A DNA stretch of 62,837 nucleotides from Planctomycetaceae bacterium (GCA_029259845.1 JAJDEI010000241.1:1-62837); one strand, 5' to 3'; counted from the first letter of the stretch, positions 39,907 to 49,235 are shown. Translations and numbers: made by a program. Notes: generated from the sequence alone by a model not told the origin.

Positions 39907-40341
39907 CTAGTCGGGACATGTCGGTCCGGGCCGTCGTGGGATCAAGCTAAACAGAGCGAGTTCCTCGACTGAGAATAGATACTGACCGTCAATCTTGATC
40001 CCGATCGGAAAAGGTGGTCGGTGCATCACGCGGTGCAAGTTCTGACGAGTCATTTCAAGGAATTCGCGAGCCGTCGCGACACTCACAACTGGCAGACGCA
40101 ACAACGTATCTTCATCGGTGATACCGATCTTCCGACCGGTCTCTTCCAAGCTGGCCCCCTTGCTTTCGAGAAGCTTCTTCAGTGTTTTGATTCCTTGTTC
40201 CAGTGCCCACGCGAGGTTCATCTTCGTCAAAAGCTTTCGGTACTCACGTGAAGCAGTTACCGGATCAGACTTACGTAGAATGTTTGGCAATTCTTCGCCT
40301 AGCAAGGAATCTGACAGAAGCAGTGTTCGTTTCTTGGCCAA
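39907..40341 (-). CDS. Small putative regulator of unknown family
   Basis: A 144-aa protein with an N-terminal helical region (LTKMNLAWALEQGIKTLKKLLE), a helix-turn-helix-like stretch (EETGRKIGITDEDTLLRLP) and a C-terminal SVATAREFLEMTRQNLHRV then GQYLFSVEELALF. The last part resembles an excisionase/MerR-type DNA-binding unit. It lies between two copies of a TGACGNTCGTCA palindrome and next to the replication origin. A repressor of xis-int or of rep is therefore likely by position (inference). No firm family is recognised. Confidence 0.7.
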   Translation of the reverse strand: MAKKRTLLLSDSLLGEELPNILRKSDPVTASREYRKLLTKMNLAWALEQGIKTLKKLLESKGASLEETGRKIGITDEDTLLRLPVVSVATAREFLEMTRQNLHRVMHRPPFPIGIKIDGQYLFSVEELALFSLIPRRPGPTCPD

Positions 40342-40407
40342 CGGTCTCTCCGGTTAAGTTCAGCGTGATACGCAAAGCTCTCGACGACGTCAATTGTACC
40401 ATTTGCG

Positions 40408-40419
40408 TGACGATCGTCA
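40408..40419. promoter_or_regulatory. Palindromic operator candidate TGACGATCGTCA
   Basis: A perfect 12-bp palindrome 67 bp upstream of the regulator's start codon and 24 bp before the first iteron. It matches the core at 39869-39880, suggesting one DNA-binding protein acts at both places. Confidence 0.65.
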
Positions 40420-40442
40420 ACTGTTTTGTTTCCCGGGCCTCA

Positions 40443-40610
40443 GTGCAGGGAACCGCGTGACTCGGTGCAGGGATCACCGGGAATAAGTGCAGGGATGTTC
40501 CTCAAAATCGCGTGACGCAATGCAGAATCAGTTCTGCAACTGCGCGAAAAAAGAGGGTTTTCAGACCAGCAATCTAAGTGTTAATAAACAGATCAATGAA
40601 CAACATGGAT
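40443..40610. other. Iteron-type replication origin candidate
   Basis: GTGCAGGGA occurs at 40443, 40465 and 40487, exactly 22 bp apart, with a degenerate fourth (GCGTGACGCAATGCAGAAT) from 40510. The neighbouring GCGTGAC block also repeats (40455 and 40510). An A/T-rich run with GTTAATAAAC follows before RepA. This is the layout of an iteron-controlled plasmid origin. Confidence 0.78.
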
Positions 40611-40624
40611 GATGTCTTTGGGAA

Positions 40625-42043
40625 ATGCATATGGAAGAAAGCTCTGCACCGGAAGGTCGACAACCCGCATCTGATCAGGTCATGAAGTGGACGGACGAAA
40701 TGAATCTGGCCGAATTCCCCATTGCGATTGTCGGCGATCGCGTTCCCTCTGGCGTGAAGACGTTAACGTTCGAGGACGTCATTAAAGATCGGGGCAAACC
40801 CGTTAGGAGACGTCTCACCGTCTCCGGGTCGGATAAATACGGTTTGCCCACTTCGCTCGATGACGAAGTGATTCTAGGTCTGATTCAGCTCACCAAGGAA
40901 GCTGGATATCTCGACCGCAATGTGGAATTCACGCGGTACCAACTCATCGGGATGCTCAATTGGCGAGACGAGGGCAAGAGTTATCGGCGGCTTGAACAGT
41001 CGCTGCGTCGCTGGATGGGAGTCACGCTCTATTACGACAACGCGTGGTGGGACAAGGCGAATCTGCAGTGGGTCAATGAGTGCTTCCACATCTTGGACCA
41101 CTTGAAGATTCACAAGGGCGACGCACTCAACGGAGGTTACGCCCGGTCATCATTCTGTTGGAACGAGATCGTCTACCGTAGTTTTCACGCCGGTAATCTG
41201 AAAAAGCTCGACATGACTTTGTATTCAAGGATTTCCACGCCTACCGGCAAGCGACTATTCCGGTATCTGGATAAGCGGTTCTACCTCAATGCGAAGTTCG
41301 AAATGGATTTGCGAAAGTTCGCCGAGGAACACGTCGGCATTCGACGCGGATACGACCTCGGTCAATTGAAACGACGACTACGGCCCGCACTCCAAGAGCT
41401 GCAACGGCTTGAATTCCTTGGGCCAGCAGACGATTGGTACGTGCCCATACGTCGCGGCATCTGCAACTTTGTTGCATTCAAAGGGCCAAAAGCATACTGC
41501 AAAGACGAAAAACGCACGAAGCTCGACCCGCAGTCTCAACAGTTGGTCGATCGTGGTGTAACTCAATCCGAGGCGGTTAGGATTTGTCGACGGCACAAAC
41601 CGGAACGCATTCAAGAACAGATTGCCGCATTCGATCGGCTCATGAACTCGGGCGGACAACATGCTCCGCAGAACCCACCCGGCTTTTTGGTGTCGGCGAT
41701 CAAAAAGAACTACGCACTCACGGTGCCGAGTAAGCGTCGCGAGCCGAAACGCCCTCGACAACAGCCGGAACTGCCCGAATCGATTTGCAATCTTGGCCGG
41801 GACGCCGACGACACGCTCCTTGACCAGTTCGTCGCAAGACTGACCGACGAGCAACGTCGACAATTCGAAGACAAGGCGTTGAAGACAGCCAAGCCATTCC
41901 ATCTGAAGGCTCAAGAACGAGCCATAAAGTCCGGAAACGCCGATCGGATTGCAGATTGTCGCCGGGCTATCCTCCTCAGCCACTTCCGGACGATGCGGAA
42001 AACAAAATCTTCCCGCAACACACAAAAAACTTGCGCAGCGTAG
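40625..42043 (+). CDS. Plasmid replication initiator, RepA/RPA type
   Basis: A 472-aa initiator. The N-terminal ~60 residues lead into the replication-initiator-A domain, with LTVSGSDKYGLPTSLDDEVI, FTRYQLIGMLNWRDEGKSYRRLEQSLRR and VTLYYDNAWWDK, then SRISTPTGKRLFRYLDKRF. These blocks are the ones I know from the RPA family (Pfam 'Replication initiator protein A'). The C-terminal ~170 residues are basic and helical. It reads away from three 22-bp-spaced iterons immediately upstream. ATG 40625 or ATG 40631 may be the start. The element may thus replicate after excision. Confidence 0.88.
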   Translation: MHMEESSAPEGRQPASDQVMKWTDEMNLAEFPIAIVGDRVPSGVKTLTFEDVIKDRGKPVRRRLTVSGSDKYGLPTSLDDEVILGLIQLTKEAGYLDRNVEFTRYQLIGMLNWRDEGKSYRRLEQSLRRWMGVTLYYDNAWWDKANLQWVNECFHILDHLKIHKGDALNGGYARSSFCWNEIVYRSFHAGNLKKLDMTLYSRISTPTGKRLFRYLDKRFYLNAKFEMDLRKFAEEHVGIRRGYDLGQLKRRLRPALQELQRLEFLGPADDWYVPIRRGICNFVAFKGPKAYCKDEKRTKLDPQSQQLVDRGVTQSEAVRICRRHKPERIQEQIAAFDRLMNSGGQHAPQNPPGFLVSAIKKNYALTVPSKRREPKRPRQQPELPESICNLGRDADDTLLDQFVARLTDEQRRQFEDKALKTAKPFHLKAQERAIKSGNADRIADCRRAILLSHFRTMRKTKSSRNTQKTCAA

Positions 42044-42059
42044 CGAAGTGTGCTAAGCG

Positions 42060-43375
42060 TCGTGGTTCGTAAAACTTTGTTTTACGTGTCGCCGCCTTGG
42101 TAACGCGAGTATTGGCGACTTTCCGTTTGGCAACAGCCTTCCCGGTAAACCGTGCCTCACCAGCATGGCTAAGGGGATGTAGTTAACCGCACATTGTGGG
42201 CTGTGCCGGTAGAGCGAGGTGCTGCGAGAGTAGCTTGCCTTGCTCGACGGAGGCTCGTCGGAGTAATCCTGATTCATGCCATCGACTGGTTTTGTATTCC
42301 AGTCCTCGGATTTCAGAGTAATCCCGACGTTCGATCCGATTCGCCCTGATGGCGATTGGAATAAGGGCGATGCAGACAGACTCTGGCGAACTTCATTGAG
42401 AAGTATTGCCGGAGCCGTCATGTTTCGAAGATGGTGAGCTGTCCAACTGGACGGCAAATCCTCCTATGGGCTTCGGACCGCTGTGAAAGATTGGTCCGTT
42501 GAACATGTGCCGGTGTAGGGAGCCGATTGCTGGTGACAGTAATTGCCGAGCCATTTGACCTGGCTCGGGTATCGGGCGAAATCCCCGAACGTGAATAGCT
42601 CAACTATGAAAGGCCCCAATCACAGATAGGGCTTACCGGTAAGTTGCTTGAGAGACGATGCCGAAATGTGCATGAGACTCGCCCAGCGAGTCGTCATGCC
42701 GGTAAAACACCTTGGTCGGTGGGTAAGGGAGGGTTTTCTGTGTTCTACCCCCTGAAATGCGACCGTGGCTCTGCCACTGTCGCGAAACTATGCCGTGGTG
42801 GAGACCCGGACATACGACCAAGGCCCGTTGGTTAACCCCAACTAGCCACGTGAAGCAAGCAACGAAGAGCATGACTAATGCAGGAAGGACTTTAGCACCC
42901 GGGGTGGTTCTCGGTGCGTGGCAAATGGTCAGCCACGTGATTCAAACGCTGAAGTCTGGGAGTGGGGCTCAAGTAGAAGTCGAATGGCGGTCGTGTCAAT
43001 CACGAACGGCATCGAGCGAATGTTGCGGCAAGGCAGTCGCAGTTCGTTGGCGTCTCGGGTGGTGCCGAGATAATCAGCCACGACGAAAGAGCTGACCGGC
43101 GATGTGGTCGATTTCCGAGGTAATCGGGAAGGGGTCACGCCGGACGGAAAGTCCGCAGGTCGTTAGCCACATGTTGGCTGCCGATCTGTTCTTTTCAGTA
43201 AGCGGCTATGACGGTCGGTTTCGGGAGAAACGAGCGCCATGGCAGCCGAAGGTTGCAGGTTGTTGTGTGTGAAGCACACAACGGTTTTTGCTGAGGTTGT
43301 AGCGGAACGCCAATAAATTTGGCGGCGTCTTACTGGGAATACAGTAATGACGCCGCCATGCGTCCGCGTCGCAAT
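42060..43375 (+). ncRNA. Candidate large structured non-coding RNA (strand uncertain)
   Basis: About 1.3 kb between RepA and the 227-aa gene has no credible ORF in any frame, yet hairpins are dense. Examples are 42546-42568 (CCGAGCCA/TGGCTCGG), 42671-42698 (GACTCGC/GCGAGTC in a longer stem), 42760-42782 (GTGGC/GCCAC inside CGAC/GTCG), 43141-43155 (CGGAC/GTCCG), 43218-43231 (GTTTC-GGGA-GAAAC, a GNRA loop on plus), 43262-43282 (GTTGTGTG/CACACAAC) and 43321-43357 (GGCGGCGTC/GACGCCGCC with inner ACTG/CAGT). The GNRA loop gives weak support for the plus strand. No known RNA family is recognised. Confidence 0.55.
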
Positions 43376-43588
43376 CTAATAGGTTCAGCCATTGGAACCA
43401 AGGTTCTCAAGAAGGTTTTGCCCGGGACGCAAGCGTCGTGATCTACGTACACGATCGCGACGCCCCGGCCAAGGTTTATTTGCGATGGCATTTCGACCGG
43501 CCCTTGGGGATGGCCTTAAACTCCCCACACTTTCAACGAGTTGCGATGCGGATGGAAGCAACGCAACCTTAATGAGCGAGAAGAGTAT

Positions 43589-44272
43589 ATGAACTACAAC
43601 TGTGCTGCCGGGTCATTGTCTGGATTCGTCCAAATGTTGGCCTGCAACTACCTGCCCCACGGCTACTGGTTCTATGTGACCGGGCACGTTCCCGAGGCGA
43701 AGCAACCACTGTTCGTCGATCAGAAGCTGGTCGAGAAGTACGGAATCGACCGATCACGGTCGAGCCGAGCACGGCGTAAAGTGGCCGGGCTGGCCAACAT
43801 CCACTATCTGCGACACCGGCATTTTTTCGTACTGCTGGCCACACATGGTCACCATGACTTCTTCGAGGAGGAGGGCCGCATCCGCGATGTTCGTCGACTG
43901 CCCATTCGCTATGGCGGATATTCGATTTCCGTGCAGCAAGGAGGCTACCTGCGAAAGGACTCTCCCGATGCACCTGCCGAAAGGGATCCGCAACTACGGG
44001 TCCGCGTCCAGATTGATAGGGCGTATTTCCGAGAACTGCGAGGGTACTTCTCAACAGCAGCTCGTTGTCTCTCGACGGAACAGCTGACCCAAGAGTTTAA
44101 GACGATTGGATTCGAGCCCTACGCACCCGTCCGGCAACAGCTGCTCAACCTCTTGCGAATTGTCAACTGGGAACGAAAACTTCGAGGCATGGGGCCGCTT
44201 GATCCTTCAGTGATTCGGTACAGGCGAAAGATCGTGCGGCCATTTGAATCTGACAATTCCAAAGCTGCGTGA
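43589..44272 (+). CDS. Conserved-looking protein of unknown function beside the structured RNA region
   Basis: A 227-aa basic protein. ATG 43589 starts MNYNCAAGSLSGFVQMLA; the open frame reaches back to 43541 without a better start. Features include HGYWFYVTGHVPE, RARRKVAGLANIHYLRHRHFFVLLATHGHH, IRDVRRLPIRYGGYSISV and a C-terminal RIVNWERKLRGMGPL then YRRKIVRPFE. The many Arg, His and Tyr residues suit nucleic-acid binding (inference). I recall similar hypothetical proteins recurring in planctomycete genomes but no function. Its position right after the 1.5-kb hairpin-rich segment suggests an RNA-protein unit. Confidence 0.75.
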   Translation: MNYNCAAGSLSGFVQMLACNYLPHGYWFYVTGHVPEAKQPLFVDQKLVEKYGIDRSRSSRARRKVAGLANIHYLRHRHFFVLLATHGHHDFFEEEGRIRDVRRLPIRYGGYSISVQQGGYLRKDSPDAPAERDPQLRVRVQIDRAYFRELRGYFSTAARCLSTEQLTQEFKTIGFEPYAPVRQQLLNLLRIVNWERKLRGMGPLDPSVIRYRRKIVRPFESDNSKAA

Positions 44273-44314
44273 CACGTTGTTTTCTTTAGCTCCCAGTTTG
44301 CGACCTGCAACTCT

Positions 44315-47300
44315 TCACGGGACTGACTCAGTGGGCGTGTTGGGGACGGGTTTCGGCGCACTCACCGTGGCTTTGGCTTCCGCGTAGAGAATATCTGGCA
44401 TCCATAGGTCATGAGGGTGAGGATTTCGGATGCCCAGGTTTTCGTAGTGTATGCGGCAGTATTGATATGCCTGAGCTGCCAACTCCAAGGCTTGCTGTGC
44501 TTGTTCAGTGTTTCCCTGTTGATGATAGATCATGGCCATAATCGAGTGGTTCATGGCAATGACGGGATTCTTTGGATTGTGGGAGTTTGATTGCTGCGCG
44601 TACTCAACGGCCTGTTCGAACTCACTCGCTCGATAGGCAAAGAGAGCGCACGCTGATTCTTTCCAGGGCGAAGATGCGCTTGGTGATTCCGCTTCCGAAA
44701 GTGCTTGAATCAGCATGCCTCCAGGAAATTCTTGTGCTTCGATCACCCCAGGCAACAGAAGACCGGCGTGGATCATCCGTTCCATCACAACCTCATCCGT
44801 GTTGCCTTCGAATTGTTTGAGCATCCGCCGGCAGAATTCACGGTAGGCATCTTCGTCGCCTCCGAACACGTAGGCGGGAGCGACCTGTAGCCAGCGATAT
44901 GCATCGCTCGGCTTGTGGGAGATCTTCTTTTCACCCAGCGCGATGGCCTCCGCCCACTGGCCCGCGTCCATGAAGGGAGCGATGCTAGGCTGCGGTTCGT
45001 CAAGGATCTGAATCTTCAACTCTTTGAAAGTTGCCTTGGCGTTATTCACTTGGAAGCCAGCGGCTCCACTGGGCAGTTCGCTGTCGTTTGCTGACAGTAC
45101 AAGTTGCCCATTCACGTAGAGGGCCAATTGACTTCCAATCGCTGAGAACGCCAGTTCAAGGGTTTCACCATACGTCTCACCGGTCGTGCGCGATGCGAGG
45201 ACCATTTGTTTCCACGGGTCCTCTGGTGCGTCGCGAACCTGTTTTCTGATCTCAAACAGGTTTGTGTTTTGCCACTTGGCGGCATACCATCCGTTCTGAT
45301 GAGAGTTTCGCAAACGCAACTCCAGAGTTCTCCCGTCCTTTGTCGCCTTGCTGCGGATCACCGCGTCGTTCACGCGTAGACCGCCATATTGCAGGCCATC
45401 GTATATCCCGCCTGCATCCTCTGCATGAAACTCACCATCAACGAGTTGGGTTCTGTCCTCCGAGGACTGCCAAATACCCCAGTAGTCCAATTGTCCTTCG
45501 ACGGGCAGGATCGAAATCCACGTGCTGTCGTCATACGCGTCGAGTGACTCTGGAATCGGCTTGTTCTCCGGCGAATCTTTTCGCACTAGCCGGGCGAGAT
45601 ACAAATCCATTCCACCTTTCCCGCCGCGGCGATCCGATGAAAACAGAATCGAGCTACCGTCAGGTTGCAGCCTTGGGCGATCATCGTAGCCAGCAGAGTT
45701 GAGAGACTGTATGGGTTTGGGCTCGCTCCAATCGCCATCCCAGTCCTTGCGTGTCATCATCCAAAGGTCTGCGTTTTGTTTCCATCCTTGAGAAAAGACC
45801 AAAAGCCGACCGTTGCTGGGCATAGTACCGGTGAATGACCGGCCCTCCAAACTCGTGATCGGTTCGAGACTCTGCCAACTACGATCAGCGCTGTGCCGAC
45901 GCGAATAGAACAAAGAATCCTCACTCCGGTGTGGGCCTATGCGATGCACAACCAGCGAGAGCTGGTCAGGCGAAATGTCAGCGGAATCCAGCCCGTTCTG
46001 CGGAAGGCCAGGCACTAAGGTAGGTGTTGGCCATGCGTCGTCCGTCGTCTCCCGTAGGGAGTGGAGAATCTCTCGTCCCCCTTTGTCCCGAAATCGTGTG
46101 AAAGTTAATTGTAAACCATCGGGGGAAAGAATCGGATGGGTCAACAGTTTTGAAGAGTTGATCTGATCGCCAAGAAGCTGAGGTTCAGGCCATGGAGAAT
46201 CAATTGAGTCTCGTGTTGCCATCCAAAGTTGCTGACTCCCCCAGTCCTTGCCTGAAGCGAAGACAATTGTACAGCCGTCCGAGGAGATATCTCCGCAATG
46301 CTCCTCGCCCGGAGTGTTGATCGGCTCCGGAAGTCGCTCCACCACCCGCCATTCGTACTCGCCGGTGGCCAGCAGGTCGGCGGCGGACATGTTGGCTTCG
46401 TCGTAGACTTTCACCCACTGGGCGCCGACGATTTTGCCGTGGTGGCCGTTGCCGGATGAGTCGGTCAGGACGTCGCCGCTGCCTTCGTCGAAGTGGTACA
46501 GCGCCAGCGTATCGTCATCCGCCTCGAAGCGGTCCTGCGGCGTGAAGTCTTCGGTGTAGCGAGCCGACGTTGAGATGCGAACTTCGTCGATCATGCCGAC
46601 GAATTGTTTGGCGGGTGAGCTTGTATACGACGCACCGATCACACTCATGCCGTTGTTGAGTCGATATTCGATGGGATACACCAACAAATCGACCGGGCTG
46701 CGCGACTGGCGTTCGCCGTCCCACTGCGTGAGGGAGACAGACTGGCTCGTTCCTCCGAGAAAGATCTCAGCGGTTGATCCATTGAAGGCAATAGCAATAT
46801 GAACTCGCTTGTTGGTGATTTGCGTGTCCTCTGCACTTGCATCGTTGAAAACGCGAGCGTTTGCACGACCTCTGAGTCTCCATCCTGGATTCGATTCGAA
46901 TCCCTCGACCCAAACATGCCCATCAATACTGAGAATGGACTGTGTATTGACTTGGATTTGTGGCGATTCGTACCAGAACTCGATTGTCAACGGTGACTTA
47001 CCGTCGTAGCCGAAGTGTGGGAGTTCGACATAATCACCGTCGCCACCGAACTGCAAGCCGTGATGTGGTGCCTTGACGGCAACCCGCTGCGTGATGGAAG
47101 CGGAGTCGTCGCCATCATCAGTCGGTGTCGTGCCTGCGATCTGCGTTGGCGTGTCCTCCTGATCCGCGTTGTTCTGCCACCACCAGTAACCGCCCCCGAG
47201 GGCGAGGAGCAGCACCGTGGCCGAGAGCCAGCCAAGTATGCCCCGGGACTTCGTTGGTGGAATCGTTGCCGGTCCCTGCGATGCCAGTGCAACGGTCGGA

Positions 47301-48691
47301 CTGACCGGAGATTTGGCTCGTCCCTCGCTGACGCTTCGGGTTACCTTTTCCGGTGGCGGAGCGATGTCGCAGTCTTCGATGCCCGCCAGCAGTTCGCCCA
47401 TCGACTGATAACGGTCTTCAGGTGCTTTGGCGAGCATCTTCTGACAGACGGCTTCGACTTTTCCCGGCACGTCGGGACGCTTGTCACGGAGTGTGGGAAT
47501 CTCGCCCTCGCGATGCTCCATGAATACCTGAAAGATGGTGTCGCCTTTGTACGGAGCTTCGCCGATTAGCAGGTAATACAGCGTGCATCCCAAGCTGTAG
47601 ATGTCGGCTCGTGTGTCGGCCTTGCGGGCGTCGAGCGACTGCTCGGGAGCCATGAATGAAACAGTGCCCAGCACGGCACCGGCACTCGTCAACTCGCTGC
47701 CCGCCATTGATTGAGTAGTGGGACGGTCCTGATCGCCGGTGAGGGAACTCTGTTGAGCCAGTCGGAACGATGCGTCGATGTTCGCCAGTCCCAGGTCGAG
47801 GACTTTCACCAGTTCCTCATCGTTAAGCATCAGGTTGCCGGGCTTGATGTCGCGGTGAATCACACCCTGTTTTTGCGCGTAACGTAATCCTTTGGCGGCC
47901 TGACGAATACAATCGACCGCCTGCTCGACAGACATGGGGCCTTGCCGACGTACGATCGTTGCCAGGTTGTCGCCACGAACATATTCCATCACCAGGAAGT
48001 GGACACCGCGCGCCCGATCGGCGTCATACGAACGCACAATGTTGGGATGTTCCAGCGTTGCTGCCACACGGACTTCCCGCTGAAAACGCTTGACCTGCTC
48101 CGGTGATGCCAGCAGATGCTGAGCGATCATCTTGATCGCGACCGTGCGGTTCATCGGACGGTGGATTGCCTTAAAGACCATTCCCATGCCACCTGCGTCC
48201 AGCAGGTCGAGAATCAGGTATTTGTCAATCAGCAATTCCGGTTGTCCTTTCAGGAGTGCTGATGCCTGATAGTCGGTCAATCTGCCTTGAGAGACGAGTT
48301 GCGAAGCAAGCTGCCGGGGATTGGCACTGCTTTGGCCCGATGCGACGGTCTGACTGAGTGCTTCGACTTCCTCCGGCGACAGGACACCGACTTCTGAAAG
48401 TTTCGAGAGGAACAGTTCGCCATCCATTTGAGTCATTTCACTTTCGCTCGGTTCGCCGCCAGTTGTGGAATCAGGGATGAGCGTAGTTGGGATGTCTTCC
48501 AGTGCTTCGTCGAGTCCCTTTTCCAGCGGGTCATCGTCGGGGCTGTCATGCTCCAACAGAGCGCGAACTTCACTCAACAGGTTTGCGTCGTCGCCACACT
48601 GCTCCGCCAGCCAGGCATCTCGCTGATCGACTGGCAGCTCTAACGCCGCCAGAAACAGTTTCTGGATCCGGTTGTTGTCAGGTTCACTCAT
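44315..48691 (-). CDS. Ser/Thr protein kinase with LamG, PD40 repeats and TPR-like end
   Basis: A 1458-aa membrane receptor-like kinase. An N-terminal ~155 residues precede a Hanks-type kinase: glycine loop LLDAGGMGMVFKA, TVAIKMIA, HRDIKPGNLML, DLG in place of DFG, and APEQSLDARKADTRADIYSLG. One membrane helix (GWLSATVLLLALGGGYWWW) leads to a LamG-like domain (YVELPHFGYDGKSPLTIEFW and LALYHFDEGSGD). WD40/PD40-like beta-propeller repeats (SPDGLQLTFTR, QPDGSSILFSSDRRGGKGG), a second sugar-binding-like segment and a helical TPR-like end follow. ATG 48691 overlaps the sigma-factor stop by 8 bp, so the two are co-expressed. Confidence 0.93.
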   Translation of the reverse strand: MSEPDNNRIQKLFLAALELPVDQRDAWLAEQCGDDANLLSEVRALLEHDSPDDDPLEKGLDEALEDIPTTLIPDSTTGGEPSESEMTQMDGELFLSKLSEVGVLSPEEVEALSQTVASGQSSANPRQLASQLVSQGRLTDYQASALLKGQPELLIDKYLILDLLDAGGMGMVFKAIHRPMNRTVAIKMIAQHLLASPEQVKRFQREVRVAATLEHPNIVRSYDADRARGVHFLVMEYVRGDNLATIVRRQGPMSVEQAVDCIRQAAKGLRYAQKQGVIHRDIKPGNLMLNDEELVKVLDLGLANIDASFRLAQQSSLTGDQDRPTTQSMAGSELTSAGAVLGTVSFMAPEQSLDARKADTRADIYSLGCTLYYLLIGEAPYKGDTIFQVFMEHREGEIPTLRDKRPDVPGKVEAVCQKMLAKAPEDRYQSMGELLAGIEDCDIAPPPEKVTRSVSEGRAKSPVSPTVALASQGPATIPPTKSRGILGWLSATVLLLALGGGYWWWQNNADQEDTPTQIAGTTPTDDGDDSASITQRVAVKAPHHGLQFGGDGDYVELPHFGYDGKSPLTIEFWYESPQIQVNTQSILSIDGHVWVEGFESNPGWRLRGRANARVFNDASAEDTQITNKRVHIAIAFNGSTAEIFLGGTSQSVSLTQWDGERQSRSPVDLLVYPIEYRLNNGMSVIGASYTSSPAKQFVGMIDEVRISTSARYTEDFTPQDRFEADDDTLALYHFDEGSGDVLTDSSGNGHHGKIVGAQWVKVYDEANMSAADLLATGEYEWRVVERLPEPINTPGEEHCGDISSDGCTIVFASGKDWGSQQLWMATRDSIDSPWPEPQLLGDQINSSKLLTHPILSPDGLQLTFTRFRDKGGREILHSLRETTDDAWPTPTLVPGLPQNGLDSADISPDQLSLVVHRIGPHRSEDSLFYSRRHSADRSWQSLEPITSLEGRSFTGTMPSNGRLLVFSQGWKQNADLWMMTRKDWDGDWSEPKPIQSLNSAGYDDRPRLQPDGSSILFSSDRRGGKGGMDLYLARLVRKDSPENKPIPESLDAYDDSTWISILPVEGQLDYWGIWQSSEDRTQLVDGEFHAEDAGGIYDGLQYGGLRVNDAVIRSKATKDGRTLELRLRNSHQNGWYAAKWQNTNLFEIRKQVRDAPEDPWKQMVLASRTTGETYGETLELAFSAIGSQLALYVNGQLVLSANDSELPSGAAGFQVNNAKATFKELKIQILDEPQPSIAPFMDAGQWAEAIALGEKKISHKPSDAYRWLQVAPAYVFGGDEDAYREFCRRMLKQFEGNTDEVVMERMIHAGLLLPGVIEAQEFPGGMLIQALSEAESPSASSPWKESACALFAYRASEFEQAVEYAQQSNSHNPKNPVIAMNHSIMAMIYHQQGNTEQAQQALELAAQAYQYCRIHYENLGIRNPHPHDLWMPDILYAEAKATVSAPKPVPNTPTESVP

Positions 48692-49235
48692 CAGTCGGGT
48701 TGCCTTCCGAATCATTACTCAATGTGCGATAAAGCCATGCTTTGGCAAATCGCCAGTCGTTGTTCACGGTCCGAAGCGAAATATTGAGTTGCTCCGCGAT
48801 TTCCTCGCCGGAAAGCCCGCCGAAAAACTTCAGCTCGACCACCTGAGCCGCCCGGGCATTCGCTTCGCCCAGAGTCGTCAACGCATCGTTCAGTTCGAGA
48901 ACGTCTAACTGTCTGGCGGAATCGGCAACGGAAATGTGCAGCGGAATTCCACGACCGTCCGCACCACCTCGTTTTTGAGCCTTGCGCGTGCGGGCGTAGT
49001 CGACCAGCAAGCGGCGAATGATCGTGGCTCCTGCCGCCATCACCTGCGATCGGTCGGCCGGATCGACGTTTTTCTGCTCCAGGAGCTTCAGGTAAGCATC
49101 ATGGACCAGCATGGTCGGTTGGAGCGAATGGCCGGGTGATTCGCGTTTCAGAGCTCCCTGCGCAAGGCGATGCAACTGGTCATAAACCGAGTTCTGCCAA
49201 TCTTTTCTGTCGTTCTGGTGTTCTGACGCGGACAT
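48684..49235 (-). CDS. ECF-type RNA polymerase sigma factor
   Basis: A 183-aa sigma-70-family regulator. Region 2 covers residues ~15-85 (LHRLAQGALKRESPGHSLQPTM pattern, then ATIIRRLLVDYARTRKAQKRGG). Region 4 covers ~125-175 with a helix-turn-helix (GEEIAEQLNISLRTVNNDWRF). The HSLQPTMLVHDAYLKL signature belongs to the large kinase-linked ECF group common in planctomycetes (known). ATG 49235 fits the family length. Overlap with the kinase gene implies that phosphorylation controls this sigma rather than an anti-sigma factor (inference). Confidence 0.93.
   Translation of the reverse strand: MSASEHQNDRKDWQNSVYDQLHRLAQGALKRESPGHSLQPTMLVHDAYLKLLEQKNVDPADRSQVMAAGATIIRRLLVDYARTRKAQKRGGADGRGIPLHISVADSARQLDVLELNDALTTLGEANARAAQVVELKFFGGLSGEEIAEQLNISLRTVNNDWRFAKAWLYRTLSNDSEGNPTDE

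Noticed and set aside
39862-40530. CRISPR array
   Set aside because: The repeats are 9-19 bp, spaced 22 bp centre to centre, next to a RepA gene, with no Cas genes: iterons and operators, not CRISPR.
42053-43138. Several short ORFs (60-134 codons) in the hairpin-rich segment
   Set aside because: They overlap each other on both strands, lack ribosome-binding sites and show no domain-like sequence.
42060-43375. Group II or group I intron
   Set aside because: No reverse transcriptase or maturase, no clear GTGYG 5' end, and no convincing domain V hairpin with its GAAA-type loop could be found by eye. A degenerate intron is not fully excluded.
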